64,000 bases of DNA from Streptomyces asoensis (GTDB lineage: Bacteria; Actinomycetota; Actinomycetes; Streptomycetales; Streptomycetaceae): NCBI RefSeq assembly GCF_016860545.1, contig NZ_BNEB01000001.1, forward strand, positions 558,001-622,000. Reading direction: 5' to 3'. Positions 18,001-25,427 of this stretch are shown in pieces. Within the stretch, counting starts at the first letter, position 1. Every line of letters starts with the position of its first letter. Below the pieces are notes generated by a model. The model worked only from the letters and a program-made list of their open reading frames with translations. It was not told the DNA's origin and did not search any database. The position numbers and the translations under genes were made by a program.

Positions 18001-18257
18001 TGGGGCTGGACTTCATGCGCGGCCAGCGGGTCTCCGGCACGAAGACGCACCGGATCCTGCTGGAACTGACGCTGACGGGCAAGTACGGCCGTGACATCGA
18101 CCCGTTCCACCAGTACCAGGGCACCGAGGCAGAGGTCCTGCTGATGCCGGGCGCCAACTTCAGGGTGGACAAGAGCGAGTGGGTGCAGGACCCCGGTCAC
18201 GTGCCCGCCAACGGCGGCAGCGACTGGTACGAGCACGTGTGGGCCACGGAGGCGTGA
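15009..18257 (+). CDS. DUF4157 (eCIS-core) protein with C-terminal ADP-ribosyltransferase domain
   Basis: Candidate cargo toxin of an extracellular contractile injection system, 1082 residues, without signal peptide or membrane segment. Order: Gly/Pro/Val-rich stretch (about 35-80) and LLALQRTAGNAAVV, typical of such cargo; three HGPSCGH heptads (120-126, 154-160, 171-177); DUF4157 domain (about 199-300) with the HELTH motif at 258-262; a linker rich in VQR motifs; a long alpha-rich region (about 375-800); and an Arg-type ADP-ribosyltransferase domain (about 820-1082). The last shows MAYTGGAHQMINSVVR, Arg957 (FRGDW), FTSS near 987 and the catalytic Glu1040-x-Glu1042 (GTEAEVLL). An in-frame ATG at 14991 is an alternative start; neither has a good ribosome-binding site. 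No injection-system structural gene lies in the window. Confidence 0.85.
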   Translation: MRSPDQQDTAARPARPPAANARPSEAAATALSFGGPAGPVGLLGLVGRVAPIGLGGPVGLGGPVGLAGPDVPVGPVGASGPAGGGVPPSAGQLLALQRTAGNAAVVRALDRQRQAGHHTHGPSCGHQDPAPVQRRTQGPAQGRDDSAAVRRPEHGPSCGHSGSTPVQRHAHGPSCGHDGSPPVQRSSVPDVLRTSGQPLDGTVRAEMEARMGADFSDVRLHTGPTAQRSAAEVGARAYTSGSHVVIGAGGADRHTLAHELTHVIQQRQGPVAGTDNGSGLSVSDPSDRFERAAEDNARRVLSAPAPTGAPPVQRTAAAPTDGAPVQRTEATSAEEATVQRTEAAPAEEATVQRTAAPAPVATAGGPIAVQRAGDGEAFFDHAQYYAKTGWQEAAEQFEKQLGAYTFRHPRSLDAARKSVHRLKQLLIAYARTEHKDVALANKSFFKDDKTSGGQVGIDLTTAQINEFFARDGNVRELMTALYNAAYYNTAAELSLKQILNAIIGPKPQLASTLRMNEEQLKKHSAFLNGWSRPPLWAAASLKGKGYNYEKDPYALGNLLWQSEPETLGGDTLEMINSQGPRKERSEADKEAHRKTPRDYVDRGAPLSDRELAFAGKPGMDDKLPWNEGAAYWEIQQNESWPKANAARGIPVVAGMSGTTTRMLKTFQWIKVPGVDVFDYRMAVMGWMLPSWDHSLYEILRGSWAAGVKGPKESALKADKGAALMYQHIAPFTEEELRQNVCVGGHFPHELMYLTEAGKPRTADPATSGFMEPGRPAASTVAGKYNEFAQGDTAPTPRIAKWKADNGGASTAAVTEKFKPAHATALMAYTGGAHQMINSVVRSRLLPEGYAPYGTGALATAGAEALSLRQIKSRLSWAAQNDSPQQEWVPTLNEDPVIEPQLAAARGTDPVAKKAAMAVIDARIDVLAPVLFEELKAHADMTMEALTRLPPVTGTVFRGDWNAGGDESVYRLGKQAALNYRPGSIFTSSFDSTSREKSVGLDFMRGQRVSGTKTHRILLELTLTGKYGRDIDPFHQYQGTEAEVLLMPGANFRVDKSEWVQDPGHVPANGGSDWYEHVWATEA

Positions 18258-18370
18258 CGGCGCTGTCCGGCCCGCGGGCGTGACGGCACGGCCCGGCGGC
18301 CGCCACGGCCCGGCACCGCGGGCGCGGGGCGCAACCCTCACACCGGTGGGCCCGCCCCGCTGAGGGCAGC

Positions 18371-18408
18371 GTTCCTCGCGGGAAACAACGGTGATGCGGC
18401 CGGGTAAC
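18371..18408 (+). promoter_or_regulatory. GlnR box upstream of the nitrite reductase operon
   Basis: GTTCC-n6-GAAAC-n6-GATGC-n6-GTAAC: four half-sites in exact 11-bp phase, ending 23 bases before the first gene of the operon. The layout matches what is known of GlnR operators at Streptomyces nitrogen-assimilation promoters. Confidence 0.7.
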
Positions 18409-18431
18409 GTCGGCACCGCACGCTCCTTTGC

Positions 18432-19646
18432 ATGACCTCGAATTCGCGTGTGGTGGTGATCGGCGCCGGCCTCGCGGGCGTACGACTCGCCCGCCGGCTC
18501 GGCGAGCTGGGCACGCCCGCGCTGCTGATCGGCGAGGAGGAGCACCGGCCCTACAACCGGGTCCTGCTCGCCGAGGTGCTGGCCGGCCGCTACGCCCCCG
18601 AGGTGATCGCGCTCCCCGCGCCCGACGGCGCCCTCCGCGCCCGCGTCACGGGCATCGACCGCGACCGGCGGACCGTGACCTGCGCGGACGGCACGACGAT
18701 CGCATACGGCACGCTGGTGCTGGCCACCGGCTCCAACCCGGTGCTGCCGCCGCTGCGCGGTCTGTTCACACCGGACCACGTCCTGCCGGAGGGCGTCCAC
18801 GCCTTCCGCACCATGGACGACTGCCTCGGCCTGTCCAAGGCCGTGCGGCCCGGCGTCCGGGCCGTCGTCATCGGCGGCGGGCTCCTCGGGGTCTCCGCCG
18901 CCCGGGCGCTGGCCACGCGCGGCGCCCAGGTCGTCCTGGCGCAGCAGGCCGAGCGTCTCATGGAACGCCAGCTCGACCCGAACGCGTCCGCCCTCGTGCT
19001 CCGGCATCTGACGGACCTGGGCGTCGAGGTCCACACCGAGTGCCGGGTCCGTGACGTGCGCTGCCTCGGCGGCGCCGTCCGCTCGGTCGAGATGGCCGAC
19101 GGCTACGCCCTCGACGCCGACCTGGTGGTCCTGGCCTGCGGGGTCTCCCCGCGCGCCGGTCTCGCCAAGGACGCGGGGATCGCCGTGCACCGGGGCATCC
19201 TCGTCGACGACGAACTGCGTACCTCCGACCCGCACGTCCGGGCGATCGGCGACTGCGCCCAGCACGACGGGACCGTGTACGGGCTGGCCGCACCCGCGCT
19301 CGAACAGGCCGACGCCCTGGCCGAGTCGCTCGCCGGCGACCCGGACTCCCGCTACCGCGGCACCCGCGCCCTCACCCGGCTCACCCTCGCCGGGACCAGC
19401 GCCTTCGACCTCGCCGCGTTCGGCGAGACGGAGCCGCTCCCCGGCGACGACGTCGTCCAGCTCGCCGACGCCACCCGCGGCACCTACCGCAAGGTCGTCG
19501 TGCGCGACGACCGCCTGGTCGGCGGGGTCCTGGTCGGCGAACTCGGCACCGTCGGCGCGCTGGCGCGCGCCTGGGAGGGAGCAGAGCCGCTCCCCTCCGG
19601 CGGCGGCCCCCTGCTCCACCTGCTCACCAACGACGGAGGCTCCTGA
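18432..19646 (+). CDS. FAD/NAD(P)-dependent oxidoreductase of nitrite/nitrate reduction
   Basis: A 404-residue pyridine-nucleotide-disulfide-type flavoprotein: FAD-binding VVVIGAGLAGVRLARRL at the N-terminus, YGTLVLATGSNP, a second dinucleotide fold AVVIGGGLLGVSAARAL near residue 140, and VRAIGDCA for the second FAD contact. The C-terminal about 80 residues resemble the BFD-less end of NirB N-terminal modules. It overlaps the nirB start by one base (TGATG), so translation is coupled. It probably delivers NAD(P)H electrons to the nitrite or nitrate reductase (context inference). A GlnR-like box is immediately upstream. Confidence 0.88.
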   Translation: MTSNSRVVVIGAGLAGVRLARRLGELGTPALLIGEEEHRPYNRVLLAEVLAGRYAPEVIALPAPDGALRARVTGIDRDRRTVTCADGTTIAYGTLVLATGSNPVLPPLRGLFTPDHVLPEGVHAFRTMDDCLGLSKAVRPGVRAVVIGGGLLGVSAARALATRGAQVVLAQQAERLMERQLDPNASALVLRHLTDLGVEVHTECRVRDVRCLGGAVRSVEMADGYALDADLVVLACGVSPRAGLAKDAGIAVHRGILVDDELRTSDPHVRAIGDCAQHDGTVYGLAAPALEQADALAESLAGDPDSRYRGTRALTRLTLAGTSAFDLAAFGETEPLPGDDVVQLADATRGTYRKVVVRDDRLVGGVLVGELGTVGALARAWEGAEPLPSGGGPLLHLLTNDGGS

Positions 19647-22249
19647 TGACCGCCACCCCCGGGGGCACCCCCACGATCGTGCTCGTCGGCCACGGCATGG
19701 TCGGCCAGCGCTTCCTCGAGGCGCTCGCCGAGCGCGGCCTGACCGCCACACACCGCGTGGTCGTGCTGTGCGAGGAGCCGCGTCCCGCGTACGACCGCGT
19801 GCAGCTCACCTCGTACTTCTCGGGGAAGACGCCCGAGGATCTGTCCATGACGGACCCGGCGTTCCTCGCCGACCACGGCATCGAGCTGCACGTCGGCGAT
19901 CCCGCGGAGACGGTCGACCGCGAGGCCCGCCGGGTCACGGCCCGCTCGGGACTGGCCGTCGACTACGACATCCTCGTCCTGGCCACCGGCTCCTACCCGT
20001 TCGTCCCGCCCGTCCCCAACAAGGACGCCGAGGGCTGCTTCGTCTACCGCACGATCGAGGACCTCCTCGCGATCGAGGAGTACGCGAGGACGAGGACGAC
20101 GGGCGCCGTGGTCGGCGGCGGACTGCTCGGCCTGGAGGCGGCCGGCGCGCTGAAGGGACTCGGACTCACCTCGCACATCGTGGAGTTCGCACCCCGTCTG
20201 ATGCCGGTGCAGGTCGACGAGGGCGGTGGCGCCGCGCTGCTGCGCACCATCGAGGAGATGGGCCTGTCCGTCCACACGGGCGTGGGCACGCAGGAGATCG
20301 TGGTCGACGAGTCGGGCGCGGTCACCGGCATGAAGCTCTCCGACGGCTCCGAACTCGCCACCGACCTGGTGGTGTTCAGCGCCGGTGTCCGGCCCCGCGA
20401 CCAGCTGGCCCGCGCGTGCGGTCTGACGGTCGGCGAGCGCGGCGGCATCGCCGTCGACGAGCAGTGCCGCACGCTGGACGACCCGCACGTCTTCGCGATC
20501 GGCGAGTGCGCGCTGGCCGCCGACGGCCGGGTGTACGGCCTGGTGGCCCCCGGCTACGAGCAGGCGCTCACGGTCGCCGCGGCCATCGCCGACGACGAGT
20601 CCGAGCAGCTCGCCTTCACCGGCGCGGACCTCTCCACCAAGCTGAAGCTGCTCGGCGTGGACGTGGCGTCCTTCGGCGACGCGCACGGCACCGCCGAGGA
20701 CTGCCTCGACGTCGTCTACTCCGACTCCCGGTCCGGCCTGTACAAGAAGCTGGTCATCGGCCGTGACGGGACGCTGCTCGGCGGCATCCTGGTCGGCGAC
20801 GCGGAGGCCTACGGCACCCTGCGCGCCTTCACCGGATCCGTGCCGCCCGTCTCCCCCGAGTCGCTGGTCCTGCCGGCCGGAACCGGCGAGTCCGTCCAGC
20901 TCGGCCCGTCCGCGCTGCCGGACGAGGCGATCGTCTGCTCCTGCCACAACGTGTCCAAGGGCACGATCCGCGGCGCGGTGACGGAGCACTCCTGCACGAC
21001 CGTGCCCGAGGTCAAGAAGTGCACCAAGGCCGGTACCGGCTGCGGAAGTTGCGTCAAGGTGCTCGGCCAGCTGGTCACCGCCGAGCTGGAGGCGAACGGC
21101 GTCGAGGTCGACAAGGGCCTGTGCGGCTGCTTCTCGCAGACCCGCGAGGAGCTGTACGAGATCGTCCTCGCCCTGCGCGTCAACGCCTACCAGGACCTCC
21201 TCGACCGGTACGGCCGGGACGGCGCCCGGGGCGGCGACGGCTGCGAGGTCTGCAAGCCGGCCGTCGGTTCCATCATCGCCTCCCTGGCCCCGACGATCGG
21301 CGCGAGCGGCTACGTCCTGGACGGCGAGCAGGCGGCCCTCCAGGACAGCAACGACCACTTCCTCGCCAACCTCCAGAAGAACGGCTCCTACTCGGTCGTC
21401 CCGCGCATCCCGGGCGGTGAGATCACCCCCGAGGGCCTGATCGTGATCGGTGAGATCGCCCGCGACTTCGGCCTCTACACGAAGATCACCGGCGGTCAGC
21501 GGATCGACATGTTCGGCGCGCGCGTGGAGCAGCTGCCGCTGATCTGGACCCGCCTGGTCGACGCCGGCTTCGAGTCCGGTCACGCCTACGGCAAGTCGCT
21601 GCGCACGGTGAAGTCCTGCGTCGGGCAGACCTGGTGCCGCTACGGCGTCCAGGACAGCGTCCGGATGGCGATCGACCTGGAGCTGCGCTACCGGGGGCTG
21701 CGCTCCCCGCACAAGCTGAAGTCGGCGGTGTCCGGCTGCGCCCGCGAGTGCGCCGAGGCCCAGTCGAAGGACTTCGGCATCATCGCCACCTCCAACGGCT
21801 GGAACCTCTACGTCGGCGGGAACGGCGGCGCCACCCCGCGCCACGCCGACCTGCTCGCGCAGGACCTCGGCGACACCGAACTGGTGCGCCTCATCGACCG
21901 GTTCCTGATGTTCTACATCCGCACCGCCGACCGGCTGGAGCGCACCTCGACCTGGCTGGACCGGATCCCCGGCGGCCTGGACCACGTCCGCGAGGTGGTG
22001 GTGGAGGACTCCCTAGGTATCTGCGAGGAGCTGGAGTCCCTGATGAACGACCACGTGGCGCACTACGCCGACGAGTGGGCGACCACCATCAACGACCCGG
22101 AGAAACTGGCCCGGTTCGTGTCCTTCGTCAACGCCCCCGACACCCCCGACCCGGTCGTGGGCTTCGTGCCCGAGCGCGACCAGATCAAGCCCGACCTGCC
22201 GTTGCTGACCATCGGCCACCGTCCCCTGGAAGGGAGCGCCCAGCGATGA
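19646..22249 (+). CDS. nirB: Assimilatory NAD(P)H-nitrite reductase, large subunit
   Basis: Reduces nitrite to ammonium in the cytosol, 867 residues. Order: FAD/NAD-binding flavoprotein module (VLVGHGMVGQRF; AVVGGGLLGLEAAGAL), a BFD-type [2Fe-2S] domain starting at Cys431-x-Cys433 (CSCHNVSKG), and the ferredoxin-like plus siroheme/[4Fe-4S] domains. The siroheme-cluster ligands are Cys658 and Cys664 (CVGQTWC) and Cys698 and Cys702 (SGCARECAEA). Length and domain order are those of complete NirB. It is coupled at both ends: one-base overlap with the upstream flavoprotein gene and ATGA overlap with nirD. The siroheme would depend on the chelatase encoded at 1539. Confidence 0.96.
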   Translation: MTATPGGTPTIVLVGHGMVGQRFLEALAERGLTATHRVVVLCEEPRPAYDRVQLTSYFSGKTPEDLSMTDPAFLADHGIELHVGDPAETVDREARRVTARSGLAVDYDILVLATGSYPFVPPVPNKDAEGCFVYRTIEDLLAIEEYARTRTTGAVVGGGLLGLEAAGALKGLGLTSHIVEFAPRLMPVQVDEGGGAALLRTIEEMGLSVHTGVGTQEIVVDESGAVTGMKLSDGSELATDLVVFSAGVRPRDQLARACGLTVGERGGIAVDEQCRTLDDPHVFAIGECALAADGRVYGLVAPGYEQALTVAAAIADDESEQLAFTGADLSTKLKLLGVDVASFGDAHGTAEDCLDVVYSDSRSGLYKKLVIGRDGTLLGGILVGDAEAYGTLRAFTGSVPPVSPESLVLPAGTGESVQLGPSALPDEAIVCSCHNVSKGTIRGAVTEHSCTTVPEVKKCTKAGTGCGSCVKVLGQLVTAELEANGVEVDKGLCGCFSQTREELYEIVLALRVNAYQDLLDRYGRDGARGGDGCEVCKPAVGSIIASLAPTIGASGYVLDGEQAALQDSNDHFLANLQKNGSYSVVPRIPGGEITPEGLIVIGEIARDFGLYTKITGGQRIDMFGARVEQLPLIWTRLVDAGFESGHAYGKSLRTVKSCVGQTWCRYGVQDSVRMAIDLELRYRGLRSPHKLKSAVSGCARECAEAQSKDFGIIATSNGWNLYVGGNGGATPRHADLLAQDLGDTELVRLIDRFLMFYIRTADRLERTSTWLDRIPGGLDHVREVVVEDSLGICEELESLMNDHVAHYADEWATTINDPEKLARFVSFVNAPDTPDPVVGFVPERDQIKPDLPLLTIGHRPLEGSAQR

Positions 22250-22599
22250 CCCTGGCACCCGAGATGACCGACCTGAAGGTCCAACTGAGGCTGGAGGAGC
22301 AGTGGTTCACCGTCTGCGACCTCAGCCTGCTGACCCCCGGCCGGGGCGTCGCCGCCCTGCTGCCCGACGGCCGTCAGGTCGCCCTGTTCCGGGACCGGGC
22401 GGGCGAACTGTACGCCGTCGACAACCGTGACCCGTTCGGCGGCGCGGCCGTCCTCTCCCGCGGCCTGACCGGCACCCACGCGGGCCGCACGTTCGTCGCC
22501 TCGCCCCTGCTCAAGCAGCGCTTCGACCTGGCGAACGGGGAGTGCCTGGACGACGAGACGGTACGCATCTCCACCTACGAGGTGCGAGCGGCGGTCTGA
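22246..22599 (+). CDS. nirD: Nitrite reductase small subunit
   Basis: A 117-residue Rieske-fold protein partnering NirB. It has the NirD pattern (VCDLSLLTPGRGVAALLPDGRQVALFR, YAVDNRDPFGGAAVLSRG) but lacks the Cys and His cluster ligands of true Rieske proteins, as is normal for NirD. ATGA overlap with nirB shows an operon. The stop is 63 bases from the convergent SDR gene. Confidence 0.94.
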   Translation: MTLAPEMTDLKVQLRLEEQWFTVCDLSLLTPGRGVAALLPDGRQVALFRDRAGELYAVDNRDPFGGAAVLSRGLTGTHAGRTFVASPLLKQRFDLANGECLDDETVRISTYEVRAAV

Positions 22600-22624
22600 C
22601 ACCGGGGCCCCGTCCGGGCACCCG

Positions 22625-22643
22625 CCCCGGCACCCGGCCGGGG
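22625..22643. terminator. Possible hairpin between nirD and SDR gene
   Basis: CCCCGG and CCGGGG form a 6-bp stem with a 7-nt loop between two convergent genes. It is short and there is no U-tract, so the call is weak. Confidence 0.3.
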
Positions 22644-22662
22644 TCCGGGCCGCCGCGCGGGC

Positions 22663-23601
22663 TCAGACCTTGAGGGCGTCGTAGGACACCCCGGTCAGCT
22701 CCTCGGAGGCGGCCCACAGCAGCTCCCCGGCCCGGTCGTCACGCGTCCAGGGCGCCCGCCACGACGGCGCGGGCGCCCCGCGCCACATCGCGCGGGACGG
22801 CCCGGTGAAGGAGTCCGGGCGGACACCGGGCGCCGTCGCCGCATGGAGGGCGGGCAGCGCACCGGCCTCGGCGGACTGGGCGAGCACACGGTTGCCGAGC
22901 GCCATCAGCCGCTCGGCGGTCCGGCGCCCCTCCGCGCGCGGACCGGCCGTCTGGAGGTCGGTCGCCGCGTACCCCGGGTGCGCGGCCGCCGCGACGACGT
23001 CCGCCCCCGCCGAGGCGAGCCGGCGCGCCAGCTCGTGCGTGAAGAGCAGGTTGGCGGTCTTGGAACGCCCATAGGCAATCCAACGGCGGTACCCGTGCTC
23101 GGAGTTGAGATCACGCGGGTCGATGTTCCCGAGCAGGTGGGCCATGCTGGACACGGTCACGATCCGCGCCCCGGCCGGCCGGTCCCGGGCGAGGAGCAGC
23201 GCGGGCAGCAGCAGCCCGGTGAGGGCGAAGTGCCCGAGGTGGTTCACCCCGAACTGCGTCTCGAACCCGTCGGCCGTGGTCCCGTACGGCATGGCCATCA
23301 CGCCCGCGTTGTTGACGAGCAGGTCGAGCCGGTCGTACGGCAGCGCGGCCGCGAACTCCCGCACCGAGGCGAGGTCCCCGAGGTCCAGCGACCTGAACTC
23401 CATCTCCGCGTCCGGCACTTCGGCGCGCAACCGCCGGACGGCCTCCCGGCCCCGCGTCTCGCTCCGGCAGGCGAGCACCACCCGGGCGCCCTTGCGGGCC
23501 AGCTCCCGCGCGGTGACGTACCCGAGGCCGCCGTTCGCCCCGGTGACGACGGCGGTACGACCGCGCTGACCAGGGATGTCGCGCGTGCTCCAGCCGGACA
23601 T
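22663..23601 (-). CDS. Short-chain dehydrogenase/reductase (retinol-dehydrogenase-like)
   Basis: A 312-residue classical-to-extended SDR. NAD(P) site TGANGGLGYVTARELA at the N-terminus, LDLGD for the adenine pocket, NNAGVM, and the active site Ser (VTVSSMAH) with Tyr-x3-Lys (YGRSK). Arg residues after the second strand (CRSETRGR) suggest NADP preference. The product is like the WWOX/RDH-type SDRs frequent in Streptomyces; substrate unknown. ATG with GAGGGAG upstream. It is divergent from the beta-propeller gene at 23837, with 235 bases between them and no clear operator. Confidence 0.9.
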   Translation of the reverse strand: MSGWSTRDIPGQRGRTAVVTGANGGLGYVTARELARKGARVVLACRSETRGREAVRRLRAEVPDAEMEFRSLDLGDLASVREFAAALPYDRLDLLVNNAGVMAMPYGTTADGFETQFGVNHLGHFALTGLLLPALLLARDRPAGARIVTVSSMAHLLGNIDPRDLNSEHGYRRWIAYGRSKTANLLFTHELARRLASAGADVVAAAAHPGYAATDLQTAGPRAEGRRTAERLMALGNRVLAQSAEAGALPALHAATAPGVRPDSFTGPSRAMWRGAPAPSWRAPWTRDDRAGELLWAASEELTGVSYDALKV

Positions 23602-23836
23602 GGCCGAACTCCCTCCGTAGTCTGCGGGTGCAGCCTACGGCTCCACCGGTGACCCAGGGGCACCGGCCGTGCACGACGGGCTCATACGGAAGACAGGAAC
23701 CTGACAGCACCGTGCCGGAACACGGGCGCCCCACGGCTCGTTACCCGCCACGAGGCCACCGTCCCGGCGGAGCCCGACAGAGTTCGCAGCGTTACGCCGT
23801 TCGCCGCCCGCACCCCACCTCCGGAGGCACGTAACC

Positions 23837-24835
23837 ATGAACCCCACCCCCGCGCCCCCCACCCCCGGCCGCACCCCGCCGTCCCGGCGCTCCGTACTCG
23901 GCGGCGCGGCCCTGGCCGCCCTCGCCCTGACGGCCACGGCACCCCCCGCCACCGCCACGGCCGCCCCGGACGCGTCCGGCAAGTCCCGTACGCGGAAGCC
24001 GGACTGGCCGACCGAGTACGCCCTCCCCGACGGCTGGCTCCCCGAGGGCATCGCCATCGGCGGCAGGCCGTACGCCTACCAGGGCTCCCGCGCCCACGGC
24101 GGCATCTACCGCACCGACCTGCGCACGGGCGAGGGCACCGTCCTGTACCCCGGCGGCACCGGCCAGGTGGCGGTCGGACTGAAGCTCGACCACGACGGAC
24201 TGCTGTACGTGGCGGGCAGCACCGGGGTGGCGCGGGTGATCGACTCCCGCACCGGAGCGCTGGTCACCACCCACGAACTCAGCCCGGCAGCAGGCCACTT
24301 CATCAACGACGTGACCCTGCTCGGCGACCACGCCTGGTTCACCGACTCGCGCGCCGCCGTCCTGTACGCCGTCCCGCGCGGCCGCACCGGCGGCGCGATC
24401 CGCGCCCTGCCCCTCACCGGCGACTGGATCAAGCTCCCCGACGTGAACAACGCCAACGGCGTCGTCGGCACACCGGACGGCCGGGGCCTGATCGTCGTCA
24501 AGAGCACCCCCGGCGAGCTGTACAACGTCGACCCCACGACGGGTCACGCCACCAGGATCACGCTCGTCGGCGCGGCCGACGTGGTCAACGGCGACGGCCT
24601 CTACCGGATCGGCCGCACCCTGTACGTCGTCCAGAACCGCCTCGACCTGATCAGCGTCTGGTCCCTGGACCGCACGGCGACCACCGCCACCCTGACCCGC
24701 ACGATCACCGACCCCCGCTTCGACGTCCCCACCACGGCAGCCCGCTACAAGAACCGCCTCTACCTGGTCAACGCGCGCTTCACCAGCCCGCAACTCCCGC
24801 AGACGACGTTCACGGCGGTGGCGGTCCCCGTCTGA
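23837..24835 (+). CDS. Exported beta-propeller (SMP-30/gluconolactonase-like) protein
   Basis: A 332-residue exported protein with a twin-arginine-like leader (SRRSVLGGAALAALALTATA) and likely cleavage near residue 42. The mature part is built of repeated beta blades (LPEGIAIGGRPYAYQGS; VAVGLKLDHDGLLYVAG; FINDVTLLGDHAWFTDS; NANGVVGTPDGRGLIVV), as in SMP-30-like and NHL-like propellers. Homologues are sometimes labelled superoxide dismutase in databases; nothing here supports that. Good ribosome-binding site (GGAGGCACGTAACC before the ATG). Function in the cell envelope or medium is unknown. Confidence 0.85.
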   Translation: MNPTPAPPTPGRTPPSRRSVLGGAALAALALTATAPPATATAAPDASGKSRTRKPDWPTEYALPDGWLPEGIAIGGRPYAYQGSRAHGGIYRTDLRTGEGTVLYPGGTGQVAVGLKLDHDGLLYVAGSTGVARVIDSRTGALVTTHELSPAAGHFINDVTLLGDHAWFTDSRAAVLYAVPRGRTGGAIRALPLTGDWIKLPDVNNANGVVGTPDGRGLIVVKSTPGELYNVDPTTGHATRITLVGAADVVNGDGLYRIGRTLYVVQNRLDLISVWSLDRTATTATLTRTITDPRFDVPTTAARYKNRLYLVNARFTSPQLPQTTFTAVAVPV

Positions 24836-24930
24836 CCGTCACCGAAAGTAACAGTACGGACACTGTGCCCGCATCACCGGCGAATCGGTCATACCGTCGT
24901 CCCCTCACCACCACAGCCCCGGGGGACACC

Positions 24931-25395
24931 TTGACCAACCCGTACACCGCGCCGCCGCCCGTCACGAACCCGACGCCCCGGTGGGCCCGCAAGCGCTACG
25001 TCCTGCCCGCCCTCGCCGTGGCCCTTTTCCTCGGCGCGGGCATCGGCAGCGGCGACGGGGACAAGAGCACCGAGGCCGAGCCGGCGTCCACCACGCCACG
25101 GCCCACGGTGACCGTGACGACCACGGCGACGGAGACCGCCGTGCCCGAACCGGCGGGCACGGTGACCGTCACGGCGACGGAGACGGTCGAGGTGACGAAG
25201 ACGGTCACGGCGAGAGCGAAGGCCGAGGCGGCGGACGAGGACGACGGCGCGGCGGCCCCGGCGGACGACGCGGGGAGCGTCTACTACGCGAACTGCGCGG
25301 CCGCCCGCGCCGCCGGAGCCGCTCCCGTACACACCGGCGACCCGGGCTACGGCCGCCACCTGGACCGCGACGGCGACGGCGCTGGCTGCGAATAA
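24931..25395 (+). CDS. Excalibur calcium-binding domain membrane protein
   Basis: A 154-residue protein with one membrane helix (YVLPALAVALFLGAGIG, about residues 26-42), a Thr/Val/Glu-rich extracellular stalk (repeated TVTVTTTATET-like segments) and a C-terminal excalibur motif: YYANCAAARAAGAAP, then LDRDGDGAGCE, a DxDxDG calcium loop bracketed by two Cys. I choose the TTG at 24931 because GGGGGAC precedes it; an ATG at 24865 in frame is possible. Excalibur domains are thought to bind calcium in extracellular proteins; the role here is unknown. Confidence 0.82.
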   Translation: MTNPYTAPPPVTNPTPRWARKRYVLPALAVALFLGAGIGSGDGDKSTEAEPASTTPRPTVTVTTTATETAVPEPAGTVTVTATETVEVTKTVTARAKAEAADEDDGAAAPADDAGSVYYANCAAARAAGAAPVHTGDPGYGRHLDRDGDGAGCE

Positions 25396-25427
25396 CCCCA
25401 CCCCACCCCTCGGACAGCCCCGGAGCC

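Noticed and set aside
15015..19751. 1578-residue open frame on the minus strand
   Set aside because: Mirror of the toxin and FAD oxidoreductase genes. High GC keeps the complementary frame open; its translation has no family features and is low-complexity.
23837..24835. Superoxide dismutase
   Set aside because: The name occurs for such homologues, but the sequence is an exported beta-propeller without any metal site of a dismutase.
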